Positions 53,251 to 62,670 of a stretch of DNA of 64,000 nt are shown in pieces. The stretch covers positions 62,001 through 126,000 of the forward strand of contig JAIETV010000004.1 of NCBI GenBank assembly GCA_019744895.1, written 5' to 3'. The notes under the pieces are model-generated. The model saw only the letters and a program-made list of their open reading frames with translations, did not search any database and was not told the origin of the DNA. Within the stretch, counting starts at the first letter, position 1. Every line of letters starts with the position of its first letter. The stretch comes from Candidatus Babeliaceae bacterium (lineage in GTDB: Bacteria; Babelota; Babeliae; Babelales; Babelaceae). Made by a program: the position numbers and the translations under genes.

Positions 53251-53472
53251 CTATAGAGCCTTAACATCTTTAATTTCAGGAAATTTTTCAGATAGAATCT
53301 CTAAAACACCTAATTTTAGCGTCATAAAAGAGTAGGGGCATGATACACATGCCCCTAAGAACTTAATAGATACAACGCCATTATTGAAATCAACAAGCTC
53401 AATATCGCCACCATCTTTTTGAATAAGAGGGCGAATATTTTGCTCTATAACTGTTTTAATGGCTTCATACAT
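53251..53472 (-). CDS. NifU C-terminal-type Fe-S scaffold protein
   Basis: A 73-residue protein matching the Nfu/NifU C-terminal domain: IRPLIQKDGGDIELVDF, then the cluster-binding CVSCPYS motif (C-x2-C) and a C-terminal helix. It carries or transfers Fe-S clusters. It follows rplQ without any gap at the 3' end of the ribosomal operon, so it is expressed with translation genes. The short form without the N-terminal domain is common. Confidence 0.92.
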   Translation of the reverse strand: MYEAIKTVIEQNIRPLIQKDGGDIELVDFNNGVVSIKFLGACVSCPYSFMTLKLGVLEILSEKFPEIKDVKAL

Positions 53473-53832
53473 CTACTCTACCCACTCAAGACGGGCAACT
53501 TCAGCTGTATCGCTGATGCGACGCGCTAAAGGTATAATGCGTGTATATCCACCCGGACGTTGTTTAAAACGTGGTGCAATATCAGAAAAAAGCTTAGTTA
53601 AAGCTTCTTCTTTATAAGGAAGTAATGCTTGTGCACGACGACGAGTATTAAAATCGTTACCATTGCGAGCAAGAGTAACAAGCTTTTCTGCAAAACGTCT
53701 TACCTCTTTGATGCGAGCAACAGTAGAAACTAAATGTCCTTTTTCAATAAGGATAATAGCCTGATTACGCATCATAGAGCGCTTGTGAGCCGGGTTTAAA
53801 TTTAATTTTTTTCTACCATTTTGATGATTCAT
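53473..53832 (-). CDS. rplQ: 50S ribosomal protein L17
   Basis: A 119-residue protein with MNHQNGRKKLNLNPAHKRSM, the L17 N terminus, and PRFKQRPGGYTRIIPLA. It lies 2 bases after rpoA, the usual alpha-operon order, and directly precedes the NifU-type gene. Confidence 0.97.
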   Translation of the reverse strand: MNHQNGRKKLNLNPAHKRSMMRNQAIILIEKGHLVSTVARIKEVRRFAEKLVTLARNGNDFNTRRRAQALLPYKEEALTKLFSDIAPRFKQRPGGYTRIIPLARRISDTAEVARLEWVE

Positions 53833-53834
53833 AG

Positions 53835-54875
53835 CTATTCCTTATCAATCAACTTTCTTAAATCTGTTTCTTTGACATTCATGGCAAAAGAAAGCCCAAA
53901 TGATTTCATGCCTTCTTTGACTTCATCATAAGATTTGCGACCGAAATTTTTAATTTTTAATACGTCATCTTCTGTCAAATTAACCAAATCGATAATTCGC
54001 TTAATGCCCGCGTTAATAAGACAATTATGAGCACGTACTGAAAATTCAAGTGCGTTAATTGGTTTTAATAATAGTTCTACTGAAACACCTTTATAACGAA
54101 CATCTTGAGTTTCAGGTTTAAGTTCTGGTTTGCCTTCTATAACTGGACGAGAAATTTCATTAAACGGAATCTCAGGAGCCGCTAAAAAATGTTCGAGTTG
54201 TGAACGTACAACAGAAACAGCATAACGAACTACTTCAAGTGGTGATTCTGTGCCATCAGTAGTAATGTAAAGTAATAGTTTATCATAATCAATAGAGGTA
54301 CCTACACGAGTTTTTTCAACATCGTAACTTACTTTGCGTACTGGTGAGAACATAGCATCAATATAGATCCGATTATCTTCCTGAAGCGCTTTACCCACAG
54401 GCCATTTAGCTGCTTGGTAACCCCTTCCTGACTCTACATGAAACACGATATCAAGAACACCGCCTTGGGCAACATGCGCAATAACATGCCTTTTGTTAAT
54501 AAGCTCTAAATGATCATCAGTTTGAATATCTGCAACAGTAGCAATTCCTTCACCAGAAACGACAAGTTTCATAGTGCCAGGTTGACCCGTTTTATTTTTT
54601 ACAACGATTTCTTTGCAGTTTAAAATAATCTGAACAACATCTTCAACTACACCTGAAACTGAAGAGAATTCATTATTTACGCCTTTAATAATAACTGACG
54701 TAACGGCAGATCCCTCAACAGCTCCAAGCAATGTACGTCTAAGAGCATTACCCATGGTTGTTCCAAAGCCTGGCTCTAGTGGTTCTACCACAAGCTCACC
54801 AAACGTTGGTGATAACGTTTGTTTATTCCACGCTAGCTGGGGAATAGTAAGTGATTGATATTCTTTTTTTTGCAT
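53835..54875 (-). CDS. rpoA: RNA polymerase alpha subunit
   Basis: A 346-residue protein with both domains: the assembly domain (FGELVVEPLEPGFGTTMGNALRRTLL; VSYDVEKTRVG) and the C-terminal DNA-binding domain (SVRAHNCLINAGIKRIIDLV, IKNFGRKSYDEVKEGM). The C-terminal domain helices that contact UP elements and activators are intact. Standard position between rpsD and rplQ. Confidence 0.98.
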   Translation of the reverse strand: MQKKEYQSLTIPQLAWNKQTLSPTFGELVVEPLEPGFGTTMGNALRRTLLGAVEGSAVTSVIIKGVNNEFSSVSGVVEDVVQIILNCKEIVVKNKTGQPGTMKLVVSGEGIATVADIQTDDHLELINKRHVIAHVAQGGVLDIVFHVESGRGYQAAKWPVGKALQEDNRIYIDAMFSPVRKVSYDVEKTRVGTSIDYDKLLLYITTDGTESPLEVVRYAVSVVRSQLEHFLAAPEIPFNEISRPVIEGKPELKPETQDVRYKGVSVELLLKPINALEFSVRAHNCLINAGIKRIIDLVNLTEDDVLKIKNFGRKSYDEVKEGMKSFGLSFAMNVKETDLRKLIDKE

Positions 54876-54904
54876 GTATACCCCTCTATATATTTATTAA
54901 CCTA

Positions 54905-55477
54905 TTACTTGGAGTATAACTCAACAATGAGATACTCTTCGATTGGAACTTGGATATCGTTACGTACAGGCATACGTAATACGTTTCCTGAACGTTGTTT
55001 TTTATCCAATTCTAGCCAATCTGGAACTTTAACTCCTGAAGCGATTCGCTTTTCAACAACAGTCTCCATAAACACTGTATGCTTTTCAATAGCAGGAGAA
55101 AGAGATACCACGTCATTAATTTGAGTTAAATACGATGGAGAATAAACTTTTTTTCCATTTACTAAAACATGTCCATGAACAACAATCTGACGTGCTTGAG
55201 CACGTGTTGATGCAAACTTAAGACGGAACACCACGTTATCAAGACGTCTTTCCAATAAACTTAAAAGTAACTGTCCCGGCGCCTCTTTGCTGGAAGAAGC
55301 AATCGCGTAAAACTTTCTAAATTGACGCTCACGCATTCCGTACATTTCTTTAACTTTTTGTTTTTCATCAAGCTGTTTACCGTATTCAGTAGTTTTCTTG
55401 CCTCTTTTAGAAGCAGATTCTATAGTCGTTTTACCGCCTCTTTCTGATCTTGCTTGAGTTGTTGGTCTTTTTTCCAT
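54905..55477 (-). CDS. rpsD: 30S ribosomal protein S4
   Basis: A 190-residue protein with the S4 pattern (KQKVKEMYGMRERQFRKFY, LERRLDNVVFRLKFASTRAQARQIVVHGH). The N-terminal zinc cysteines found in some S4 proteins are absent, so this is the cysteine-free form. S4 is a 16S assembly initiator and often the operon's translational repressor. Confidence 0.97.
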   Translation of the reverse strand: MEKRPTTQARSERGGKTTIESASKRGKKTTEYGKQLDEKQKVKEMYGMRERQFRKFYAIASSSKEAPGQLLLSLLERRLDNVVFRLKFASTRAQARQIVVHGHVLVNGKKVYSPSYLTQINDVVSLSPAIEKHTVFMETVVEKRIASGVKVPDWLELDKKQRSGNVLRMPVRNDIQVPIEEYLIVELYSK

Positions 55478-55509
55478 ATATATGTTTATACTTTCATTCT
55501 AAACGATAA

Positions 55510-55893
55510 CTATACACGTCGCTTTTTAGGACGACGACATCCGTTGTGTGGAAGAGGAGTAACATCTCGTAATACTGAAATGTTAAAACCTGAAGATTGG
55601 AGTGCTCGTACTACCGAATCTCTTCCGGAACCCGGCCCCTGAAGATTAACTTCAAGTTGTCTAATGCCAAGGCCATTCATTTCTTTTGCGAGTGTTGATC
55701 CGATTTGTGATGCTACAAAAGGTGTTCCTTTACGGGCGCCTTTATAGCCTAACTTGCCAGAGCTGGAGCGCAATAATACATCGCCATCAACGGTAGTAAC
55801 CGTAACAAGCGTATTATTAAATGAAGACTTTACATGTACGACAGCAGAATCTATTTGTCTTTTATTTTTTTTAGTTTTTTTCTTGTAACTCAT
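55510..55893 (-). CDS. rpsK: 30S ribosomal protein S11
   Basis: A 127-residue protein with VHVKSSFNNTLVTVT, SGKLGYKGARKGTPFVASQ and PLPHNGCRRPKKRRV, the conserved S11 C terminus. It lies between rpsM and rpsD as usual. Confidence 0.98.
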   Translation of the reverse strand: MSYKKKTKKNKRQIDSAVVHVKSSFNNTLVTVTTVDGDVLLRSSSGKLGYKGARKGTPFVASQIGSTLAKEMNGLGIRQLEVNLQGPGSGRDSVVRALQSSGFNISVLRDVTPLPHNGCRRPKKRRV

Positions 55894-55918
55894 CTGATAC
55901 CTAAGTGACTTTGATTAC

Positions 55919-56308
55919 TTATTTTTTAGTAACTTTACGTTTAAGAGCGACAATTGAACCAGCTTTGCGTGGACCTTTACGAGTACGCGCGTTAGTTTTA
56001 GTTCTTTGACCACGCACAGGTAAAGACTTTTTATGACGGCTTCCTCGATATGACCCAATATCTTGAAGCCTTTTAATATCTGCCTTGATTTCTTTGCGTA
56101 AGTCACCTTCGATCATGTACTCAGTTGTTACCTCTTTTTGAAGCGTAGCTACCTGCTGATCAGTTAAGTCTTTTACGCGGGTATTAAAATCAATATTCAA
56201 TTTATTTAAAATATCACGTGAACGCTTTAAACCAATACCAAATAAGTAGGTAAGTCCATATTCAATTCGTTTTTCTCGCGGTAAGTTAACACCTTCGATT
56301 CTAGCCAT
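55919..56308 (-). CDS. rpsM: 30S ribosomal protein S13
   Basis: A 129-residue protein: [26 protein letters not shown] at the start, [35 protein letters not shown] later (all S13 hallmarks, quoted as separate motifs: [34 protein letters not shown]). It sits between rpmJ and rpsK. Confidence 0.98.
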   Translation of the reverse strand: MARIEGVNLPREKRIEYGLTYLFGIGLKRSRDILNKLNIDFNTRVKDLTDQQVATLQKEVTTEYMIEGDLRKEIKADIKRLQDIGSYRGSRHKKSLPVRGQRTKTNARTRKGPRKAGSIVALKRKVTKK

Positions 56309-56317
56309 ATTATCCTT

Positions 56318-56434
56318 TTAACCTTGACGTTGCTTGTGTCTAGGATTTTTTTTACAAATAACGCGAACTACGCCATCACGTTTAATAGTTCTGCAGTCAC
56401 GACAAATTGTGGTTACTGAAGTTCTTACTTTCAT
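56318..56434 (-). CDS. rpmJ: 50S ribosomal protein L36
   Basis: A 38-residue gene, below many length cut-offs. It starts [14 protein letters not shown] and ends [13 protein letters not shown]. The C-x2-C, C and H residues form the usual L36 zinc ribbon. It fills the gap between infA and rpsM, its standard place. Confidence 0.96.
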   Translation of the reverse strand: MKVRTSVTTICRDCRTIKRDGVVRVICKKNPRHKQRQG

Positions 56435-56470
56435 TGAAATACCTTTATATAAATTTGCAATAATTACTTA

Positions 56471-56704
56471 TTATGCCTTATATCTTAAAACAATTCTACC
56501 CCGAGTAAGGTCGTAGGGCGATAATTCCATTGAAACTCTATCACCGGGGAGCATACGTATCCCATTCATTCGCATTCGGCCAGAAGCGTGCCCTAGTACC
56601 ATATGCCCACCATCAACTTCTACGCGGAACATATCATTAGGCAACGTATCTCTAACGATGCCATCTATAGTTATAATATCATCTTTTTGCTTTTTTTTCA
56701 TCAT
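56471..56704 (-). CDS. infA: translation initiation factor IF-1
   Basis: A protein of about 77 residues with the OB-fold pattern [19 protein letters not shown] and [30 protein letters not shown]. It blocks the ribosomal A site during initiation. Two adjacent ATGs (56704, 56701) follow AAGAG; a TTG at 56707 is less likely. Position between map and rpmJ is typical. Confidence 0.96.
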   Translation of the reverse strand: MMKKKQKDDIITIDGIVRDTLPNDMFRVEVDGGHMVLGHASGRMRMNGIRMLPGDRVSMELSPYDLTRGRIVLRYKA

Positions 56705-56715
56705 CAATTTTACTC

Positions 56716-57471
56716 TTATAATCTGGTAATAATTTCAGAACCATTGTCGGTTACAATAACCGTATCTTCAACATGTGCTGCCAATGAGCCATCTACAGTT
56801 CTAGCTGTCCATTTATCATCATCCATCGCTACAACATAATCACCTAAAGTGATCATCGGTTCTAGGGCAAAAGCCATGCCTACCTCAATAATTGGTCCTT
56901 TATCAGGCGCTCCAAAATTAACAATCTCTGGGTCCTCATGCATCTTTTTTCCTATCCCATGTCCGGCGAAGTCTCGTACCACTCCAAATCCCTGAGCTTC
57001 AACGGTACTTTGAATAGCAAAAGAGATGTCAGAGATGCGATTACCAACTCGAACTCTATCAATCCCCGCGTCTAATGATTTATAAGCAACAGCCACCAGC
57101 AAATTAGCTTTATCTGATGGAGCTTCACCCACAAAATACGAGCGTGCCATATCAGCACAATACCCATTATATGATGCGCAGATATCAACCTTAACTAGAT
57201 CACCTTGCTTGAGCTTCTGCGAACTTGGAATACCATGCACAATAACATCATTAATAGAAATGCATGCAGATCCAGGAAAGGGTGGGTAACCATATCCCTT
57301 GCATTGAGAGTATAGACCAGAGGCTTGCAATTTATTTTCAATAAAAAGATCAAGCTCTTGCGTGGTAATACCCTCTTTCAATTTTTTTGAAATTTCTTGA
57401 AAAATTGATGCTAATCTTTTTCCAGCCTCGCGCATAATGGAAAATGCATAGTTATTTTTTCGAACTATCAT
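56716..57471 (-). CDS. map: methionine aminopeptidase type I
   Basis: A 251-residue enzyme removing N-terminal Met from new proteins. Metal-ligand blocks are present: [23 protein letters not shown] (two Asp; quoted motif [16 protein letters not shown]), [12 protein letters not shown] (His) and the late Glu in ALEPMITLG. The ATG at 57471 overlaps the adk stop (ATGA) and has AGGA 8 bases before it. A second ATG at 57477 is too close to that site. Confidence 0.96.
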   Translation of the reverse strand: MIVRKNNYAFSIMREAGKRLASIFQEISKKLKEGITTQELDLFIENKLQASGLYSQCKGYGYPPFPGSACISINDVIVHGIPSSQKLKQGDLVKVDICASYNGYCADMARSYFVGEAPSDKANLLVAVAYKSLDAGIDRVRVGNRISDISFAIQSTVEAQGFGVVRDFAGHGIGKKMHEDPEIVNFGAPDKGPIIEVGMAFALEPMITLGDYVVAMDDDKWTARTVDGSLAAHVEDTVIVTDNGSEIITRL

Positions 57472-58151
57472 GCGCATTTTCCTGCTGATTGAATAAACAT
57501 CTTAAAAACATTCTCTAAGGGCATTTCAACATTAAGATCAATAACTTTATGTGAAGAATTTCGATAATAATCAAGAAGATCATCTGCAAACCGATGGTAA
57601 ATTTTTAAGCGCTCAAAAACAATATCTCCTTTATCATCAATTCTTTGTATAACAGGAGATCCACACTCTTGACACTCTAAATTTGTATGATGCTGATGCG
57701 ATATGATAGAATAAACAGCCTGACATGCGTCATTTTGACAAACATATCGCGTTCTTAAACGATTGATAACATGATCATCATTAATATTCATCGAAACTAT
57801 TGTAATGGATGAATTCTTAAAACTATCTTGGTTAAATATATAATCCAGTGCACGAGCTTGAGCTACAGTTCGTGGAAATCCATCAAGAATAATTCCAGAT
57901 GATGCTATGGTCGCTTCTTGGATCCAAGAAGCGACCATAGTTATCATAAGTTTATCTTCAATTAATTTTCCAGATTTGATAGCATGATCAATCTTTAACC
58001 CTATGTCAGTCATACGTGTAATATGCTGTCTACATAAGTTACCAGTTGATAAGTGAGCCCAACCAAGATTTTTCTTGAGTAAATGAGAAAGTGAACCCTT
58101 CCCTGAGCCCGGAGGACCTATAAGAATATAGATATCTTTAACAGATTTCAC
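57468..58151 (-). CDS. adk: adenylate kinase
   Basis: A 227-residue enzyme interconverting ATP+AMP and 2 ADP. P-loop GPPGSGKGS (12-20), AMP-binding STGNLCR and DGFPRTVAQA, LID arginines (RLRTRY) and a LID with four cysteines (CQNDAC and CQEC), suggesting zinc binding; the first pair is spaced C-x4-C instead of the usual C-x2-C. It overlaps secY and map by 4 bases each. In an organism with ATP/ADP translocases it balances imported nucleotides. Confidence 0.96.
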   Translation of the reverse strand: MKSVKDIYILIGPPGSGKGSLSHLLKKNLGWAHLSTGNLCRQHITRMTDIGLKIDHAIKSGKLIEDKLMITMVASWIQEATIASSGIILDGFPRTVAQARALDYIFNQDSFKNSSITIVSMNINDDHVINRLRTRYVCQNDACQAVYSIISHQHHTNLECQECGSPVIQRIDDKGDIVFERLKIYHRFADDLLDYYRNSSHKVIDLNVEMPLENVFKMFIQSAGKCA

Positions 58152-59470
58152 CGAGCTGCCCTAGATTTGATACGACTACCTGATGTTAAAAACCCTGCAT
58201 AATTGCTCTCAAGAAGATATGCCTCTAACTGAGAACTTAATTCTAGCCCAACACCAACTACAATCAGCAATGATGTACCACCAAGAACAAAAGGCATATA
58301 CACTAATGCTTGAAGAATATTTGGCAACAATGCTAAACATGCTAAATAGATAGCACCGACAAGTCCTAAACGAGTCAATATCTTATCAAGCTCATCTGCA
58401 GTTTGTTTACCAGGACGAATTCCAGGAATGAATCCACCATTTTTTTTCAAATTCTGCGATAGTTCGTTTGGATCAAAAATAATCGACGTGTATACAAATG
58501 TAAACACAATAATCAAAACAAACGTTAAGATATTATACATAACACCGCCGCGAGAGAGATCAGTTGCCAACAAACTTAATGCCTCCCAATTAAAGTAATT
58601 AGCTAAAAAGCTAAAAACTGCTGATGGGATGCTTAAGATCGTTGATGCAAAAATTGCAGGCATCACACCAACGTTATTAATTTTAAAAGGTATATAGGTA
58701 CTTTGTCCCCCATATACTCTCTGACCAACAACTCGACGGGCATAATGAACAGGAATCTTTCGTTCACCTTTTTCTAAATAAACAATTGCGGCTGCAACGG
58801 TTATAAAAAAAGCTAAAATACCAAGTGCAACAAGTAATGACATGTTTCCTTCTTGAACCTGAAGAACTGTTCTTAGAACATCTTGTGGAAAGGCCGAAAC
58901 AATACCTGCAAAAATAAGCATCGAGCTTCCATTACCAAGACCGTACAAAGAGATCTGTTCACCAAGCCACATCACAAACATAGCACCAGAAGTGAGGCAT
59001 AATACAAAAAAAAGTTTAAATCCAATCCCGGGGGTTAATACAAGATTATATGTAGCAAGATAGGTTAAAAGACCTGAGCTATAAACAATTCCAAGAATAA
59101 GAGTTAAATAACGGGTATACTGATTAATAATTCGTCGTCCATATTCACCTTCTTTTGAAAGAGCTTCAAGTTGAGGTATCGCCATAGAAGCAAACTGCAT
59201 TACTAATGAAGCAACGATATAAGGACTAATACCTAAAGCAAAAAGTGCACATTGTTGAAGTGCTCCTCCTGAGAAGGTATTGAGATAACTTAAAAATCCA
59301 CCAACAAAATTAGATGATTTCATTGTTTCGGCAAGAAGATCAATATTGATCCCTGAAACTGGAATAAAAACACCAATTCGATAAATTATGAGTACCGTTA
59401 AAGTAAAAAATAATTTACGGCTTAACTCAGGAATTTTAAAAATATTCCAAAAATTATTAAACAGAACCAC
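58148..59470 (-). CDS. secY: protein translocase subunit SecY
   Basis: A 440-residue, ten-helix channel protein of the Sec pathway. Typical blocks: FTLTVLIIYRIGVFIPVSGI, FALGISPYIVASLVMQF, GNGSSMLIFAGI, and INNVGVMPAIFASTILSIPS. The cytoplasmic loop GFIPGIRPGKQT and the C-terminal region follow. It is the exit for the many signal-peptide proteins of this genome. Standard position after rplO. Confidence 0.97.
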   Translation of the reverse strand: MVLFNNFWNIFKIPELSRKLFFTLTVLIIYRIGVFIPVSGINIDLLAETMKSSNFVGGFLSYLNTFSGGALQQCALFALGISPYIVASLVMQFASMAIPQLEALSKEGEYGRRIINQYTRYLTLILGIVYSSGLLTYLATYNLVLTPGIGFKLFFVLCLTSGAMFVMWLGEQISLYGLGNGSSMLIFAGIVSAFPQDVLRTVLQVQEGNMSLLVALGILAFFITVAAAIVYLEKGERKIPVHYARRVVGQRVYGGQSTYIPFKINNVGVMPAIFASTILSIPSAVFSFLANYFNWEALSLLATDLSRGGVMYNILTFVLIIVFTFVYTSIIFDPNELSQNLKKNGGFIPGIRPGKQTADELDKILTRLGLVGAIYLACLALLPNILQALVYMPFVLGGTSLLIVVGVGLELSSQLEAYLLESNYAGFLTSGSRIKSRAAR

Positions 59471-59474
59471 AGTA

Positions 59475-59915
59475 CTACTTCTCCTTATTTATGTGCACGA
59501 GGCCACCGGCCTGTACGATCTGCCCTTGCGCTGATTTACTAATAAAATCTGTGTGGACCGTTAACTTTTTATCAACTGTTCCAGATGATAAAACTTTAAC
59601 TAAAGAACCTTTTCGGCCTTTAATAAGACCGACTTCAATCATAGATTCTCTGGTAACAAGAGCACCGTTTTCAAAAATTTCATGAATATCTGCTAATTGC
59701 ACTATTTCGATTTCTTTTTGAAACATAGCATTATTAAAGCCACGCTTAGGAAGCCTACGGGTTAAAGGCATTTGTCCGCCTTCAAACAAGATTCCTAAAT
59801 TCGCACCGGAACGTCCTTTTTGGCCTTTATTACCGCGACCAGCAGTTCCGCCACGGCTTCCACCACGGCCTATACGTTTTCTATTTTTTCCCGCTGAAGG
59901 TAAATTATGCAACAT
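59475..59915 (-). CDS. rplO: 50S ribosomal protein L15
   Basis: A 146-residue protein with the Gly/Arg-rich start RKRIGRGGSRGGTAGRGNKGQKGR and PLTRRLPKRGFNNAMFQ (motifs RIGRGGSRGGTAGRGNKGQ and RRLPKRGF). It overlaps rpsE by 11 bases. L30 (rpmD), which normally lies between rpsE and rplO, is missing here. Confidence 0.97.
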   Translation of the reverse strand: MLHNLPSAGKNRKRIGRGGSRGGTAGRGNKGQKGRSGANLGILFEGGQMPLTRRLPKRGFNNAMFQKEIEIVQLADIHEIFENGALVTRESMIEVGLIKGRKGSLVKVLSSGTVDKKLTVHTDFISKSAQGQIVQAGGLVHINKEK

Positions 59916-60414
59916 GTGCTGTTTCTCCTTTGGTGATCGCTTTTACTGTTTTACCACGAAGTTTAGCAATATGAGCTGCACTACGACACTTAGCAAGTGC
60001 ATTCAATGTCGCTTTCACCACGTTTTGCGGGGAGCGAGAAGGCCCAAGTGTTTTTGCAAGAACATCTTTAATACCTAATGCTAGCATAACTGCGCGAACA
60101 GACTTACCTGCAATAAGACCAGTTCCTTTATACGCAGAACGTAGAAGAACATTTGTTGCACCATGATGTCCTTGAACATCATAAGGCAAAGTGTTTTCGC
60201 GAACAGAGATACCGATCAAATTTTTACGGGCGAGCGCAGTCGCTTTAGAAATGGCAGCTGAAACTTCACGTCCCTTGCCTTGACCGCAACCAACAGCACC
60301 TTGCTGGTTTCCTGAAACAACAAATGCTGAGAAGGAAAACCTCTTACCGCCTTTAGTTACTTTTGTAACACGTCTAACACTGACAACAGTATCGACAAAT
60401 TGAATTTCTGACAT
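59905..60414 (-). CDS. rpsE: 30S ribosomal protein S5
   Basis: A protein of about 169 residues with VRRVTKVTKGGKRFSFSA, the S5 RNA-binding block, and VGCGQGKGREVSAAI plus later GTGLIAGKSVRAVM. The start at 60414 has AAGGA at good spacing; a start at 60432 would overlap the rplR stop and adds six residues. Confidence 0.96.
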   Translation of the reverse strand: MSEIQFVDTVVSVRRVTKVTKGGKRFSFSAFVVSGNQQGAVGCGQGKGREVSAAISKATALARKNLIGISVRENTLPYDVQGHHGATNVLLRSAYKGTGLIAGKSVRAVMLALGIKDVLAKTLGPSRSPQNVVKATLNALAKCRSAAHIAKLRGKTVKAITKGETAHVA

Positions 60415-60431
60415 GTGTAAATCCTTAATCA

Positions 60432-60782
60432 TTATACTTTGAGCCCGCCAGCACGAAGACCTTCTGCCAACGATTTAACACGACCATGATATAAAAAAGG
60501 TCCACGGTCAAAGGTTACCTGAGCAAAACCTTGGCTTAAAGCTTTTTTTGCCAGTTCAAGGCCAACTGTATGAGCAACATCTTTTTTGCTGCCCTTAACC
60601 TTTTTAATCTCTAAAGATGAAGCACTTACCAATGTTTTTTGTTGGGCATCATCAATCAATTGCGCATAGATATGATTAAGACTTCTAAAAACCGATACGC
60701 GCGGTGTTGAAGAAGACAACCCAGAACGAACACGTAAAGTACGACGTCGAACTCGGTTTTTTAATTTTCTTAAAATAGACAC
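60432..60782 (-). CDS. rplR: 50S ribosomal protein L18
   Basis: A 116-residue protein with RVRRRTLRVRSGLSSSTPRVSVFRSLNHIYAQLIDD (motifs RVSVFRSLNHIYAQLI) and the C terminus DRGPFLYHGRVKSLAEGLRAGGL. It binds 5S rRNA. Order rplF-rplR-rpsE is standard. Confidence 0.97.
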   Translation of the reverse strand: MSILRKLKNRVRRRTLRVRSGLSSSTPRVSVFRSLNHIYAQLIDDAQQKTLVSASSLEIKKVKGSKKDVAHTVGLELAKKALSQGFAQVTFDRGPFLYHGRVKSLAEGLRAGGLKV

Positions 60783-60803
60783 GTTATAACTCCAAAATTC
60801 TCA

Positions 60804-61343
60804 TTATGCTGATTTAGCTTTACCGGCTTTACGTCTTATAACTTCGCCAACATATTGTATTCCGGTACCTTTATAGGGCTCTGGAAGCCGTAATGCGCGA
60901 ATTTTACTACATACCAGCCCTAAAAGCTCTTTATCAGAAGAGCGGCAGGTAAGTAGCTGGCCTGTTTTATCAATTTCTATTGACACTGCAGCTGGAAGAT
61001 CAAAATCGATCTTATGACTATAACCAAGAGAAAATTGTAATTTAGGTCCTTGCGCCACTGCCTTAAAACCAAGTCCAACAATACGGATTTGTTTTTCGAA
61101 TCCTGTATTAGCACCAATAATTTTGTTAGCAAGAAGAGCTCGATTTAATCCCCATATACGATTAGTATCTGAAGTTTTGCGCGTAGCTTGAATTATCAAC
61201 TGAGAATCAACAATTTCAGCTTTCAAAATATCAGGCAAGGTATAAGTTCCCGCCATTTTTTTACCTTTAAATGATATGTCATTACCCTGTATATCTACAG
61301 TAAGTCCTGATATATCTATAGGTTTTCTACCAATTTTTGACAC
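60804..61343 (-). CDS. rplF: 50S ribosomal protein L6
   Basis: A 179-residue protein: MSKIGRKPIDI start, FKGKKMAGTYTLP, IVGLGFKAVAQGPKLQFSLGYSH, and the C-terminal LPEPYKGTGIQYVGEVIRRKAGK. Two duplicated L6 lobes are evident. Confidence 0.97.
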   Translation of the reverse strand: MSKIGRKPIDISGLTVDIQGNDISFKGKKMAGTYTLPDILKAEIVDSQLIIQATRKTSDTNRIWGLNRALLANKIIGANTGFEKQIRIVGLGFKAVAQGPKLQFSLGYSHKIDFDLPAAVSIEIDKTGQLLTCRSSDKELLGLVCSKIRALRLPEPYKGTGIQYVGEVIRRKAGKAKSA

Positions 61344-61353
61344 AGTCCACCCC

Positions 61354-61746
61354 TTACCAAACGGTACAAATTACTTCACCACCAACACCAAGCTCACGTG
61401 CTTTTTTGTTGGTTATAACGCCACGTGGTGTCGTTATAACGGCAATCCCAAGCCCACCAATAACTGGTTCTAGTGAGGAAACGCCTTTATAAACGCGTCT
61501 ACTAGGCTTGCTTACCCGAGTAATTTCGTGAATCGTTGACTCTCCATCAACATATTTTAGCACAACCTTAAGACTTTTTTGAGCACCTTCGCCTTCGACT
61601 CCGAAGTCTCCAATAAAACCCTCGTCTTTTAAGATTGAGGCTATTTGATACTTGAGATTCGAATAGGGTGCCTTTACTTCAGGCAATGACGCCATAATAC
61701 CATTACGAATAATGGTTATAAAATTACCAATTGTATCAATCGACAT
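61354..61746 (-). CDS. rpsH: 30S ribosomal protein S8
   Basis: A 130-residue protein: IGNFITIIRNGIMA at the start, RVSKPSRRVYKGV, GGLGIAVITTPRGVITNKKARELGVGGEVICTVW at the end (motifs GIAVITTPRGVITNKKARE, GGEVICTVW). Confidence 0.97.
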   Translation of the reverse strand: MSIDTIGNFITIIRNGIMASLPEVKAPYSNLKYQIASILKDEGFIGDFGVEGEGAQKSLKVVLKYVDGESTIHEITRVSKPSRRVYKGVSSLEPVIGGLGIAVITTPRGVITNKKARELGVGGEVICTVW

Positions 61747-61796
61747 CGACTATCCTTATAACAGTTTACCAATTGCTGAGTTCCACAACATATGGA

Positions 61797-62102
61797 TTAC
61801 CAGCTCGCTTTTTTTACACCCGGCAGCACGCCATTTGATGCAAATTCCCTAAAACATAAACGTGAAAGTTTGAAAAACCCAATATAACCACGAGGCCTTC
61901 CTGAAAGCTCACAACGGTTTCTCACGCGAGTTGCGCTTGAACTACGAGGTAAACGTGCCAATTTTTTTTGGGCTTTCAATTTTTCTTCATAGGTTGTTTT
62001 TGGACTTTTAACAATCGCCACAAGCTGCTTACGCTGTTCATTGTAATGCGCAACAAGTTCTTTTTTTTTGTTATTATTTACAACTAATGCTTTTCTTGCC
62101 AT
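61797..62102 (-). CDS. rpsN: 30S ribosomal protein S14 (long, zinc-free form)
   Basis: A 101-residue protein ending [17 protein letters not shown] and [18 protein letters not shown]. The length and lack of CxxC pairs mark the long C-minus form, unlike the short zinc form in many Gram-positive bacteria. Confidence 0.97.
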   Translation of the reverse strand: MARKALVVNNNKKKELVAHYNEQRKQLVAIVKSPKTTYEEKLKAQKKLARLPRSSSATRVRNRCELSGRPRGYIGFFKLSRLCFREFASNGVLPGVKKASW

Positions 62103-62116
62103 ATATTTACGTTACC

Positions 62117-62659
62117 TTACTTATTTTTTTTAAACGGCATGCCAAATTGCTTTAACAACGCAAAGCCCTGCTCGTCATTTACCGCAGAAGTGTGGATAGT
62201 GATATTCATACCATGTGATTTATCAACACCATTATCTTCTGCTTCAGGAAAAATAATCCACTCTTTAACACCGAGATTATAATTACCACGGCCATCAAGC
62301 TTTTTTGTTACCCCCTGAAAATCACGTACACGTGGAAGCGCAATGTTAATAAGTTCATCAAGGAACTCATACATCTTCTTATTACGCAATGTAACACACA
62401 CGCCCAGCTTCATGCCTTCACGGATTTTAAAACCAGCGATAGATTTTTTACATACCGTTTCAATAGGAGCTTGCTTAGTAATAACTGAAAGTTTTTTCTT
62501 AACTTTTTGCAATTCTTTACTATCTGTTACGGCTTCTTTTACCCCTACATTGACTACAATCTTATTAATTCGTGGAACTTCCATGATATTTTTAAGATTA
62601 AGTTCTTTTTGTAATGCAGGTCGTATTTTCGTGTTATATTCTTCTTTTAATCTTATCAT
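62117..62659 (-). CDS. rplE: 50S ribosomal protein L5
   Basis: A 180-residue protein with VPRINKIVVNVGVKEAVTDSK, IREGMKLGVCVTLR, LPRVRDFQGV, and the C-terminal ALLKQFGMPFKKNK. It contacts 5S rRNA. Standard order rplX-rplE-rpsN. Confidence 0.97.
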   Translation of the reverse strand: MIRLKEEYNTKIRPALQKELNLKNIMEVPRINKIVVNVGVKEAVTDSKELQKVKKKLSVITKQAPIETVCKKSIAGFKIREGMKLGVCVTLRNKKMYEFLDELINIALPRVRDFQGVTKKLDGRGNYNLGVKEWIIFPEAEDNGVDKSHGMNITIHTSAVNDEQGFALLKQFGMPFKKNK

Positions 62660-62670
62660 AATTTGCCTGC

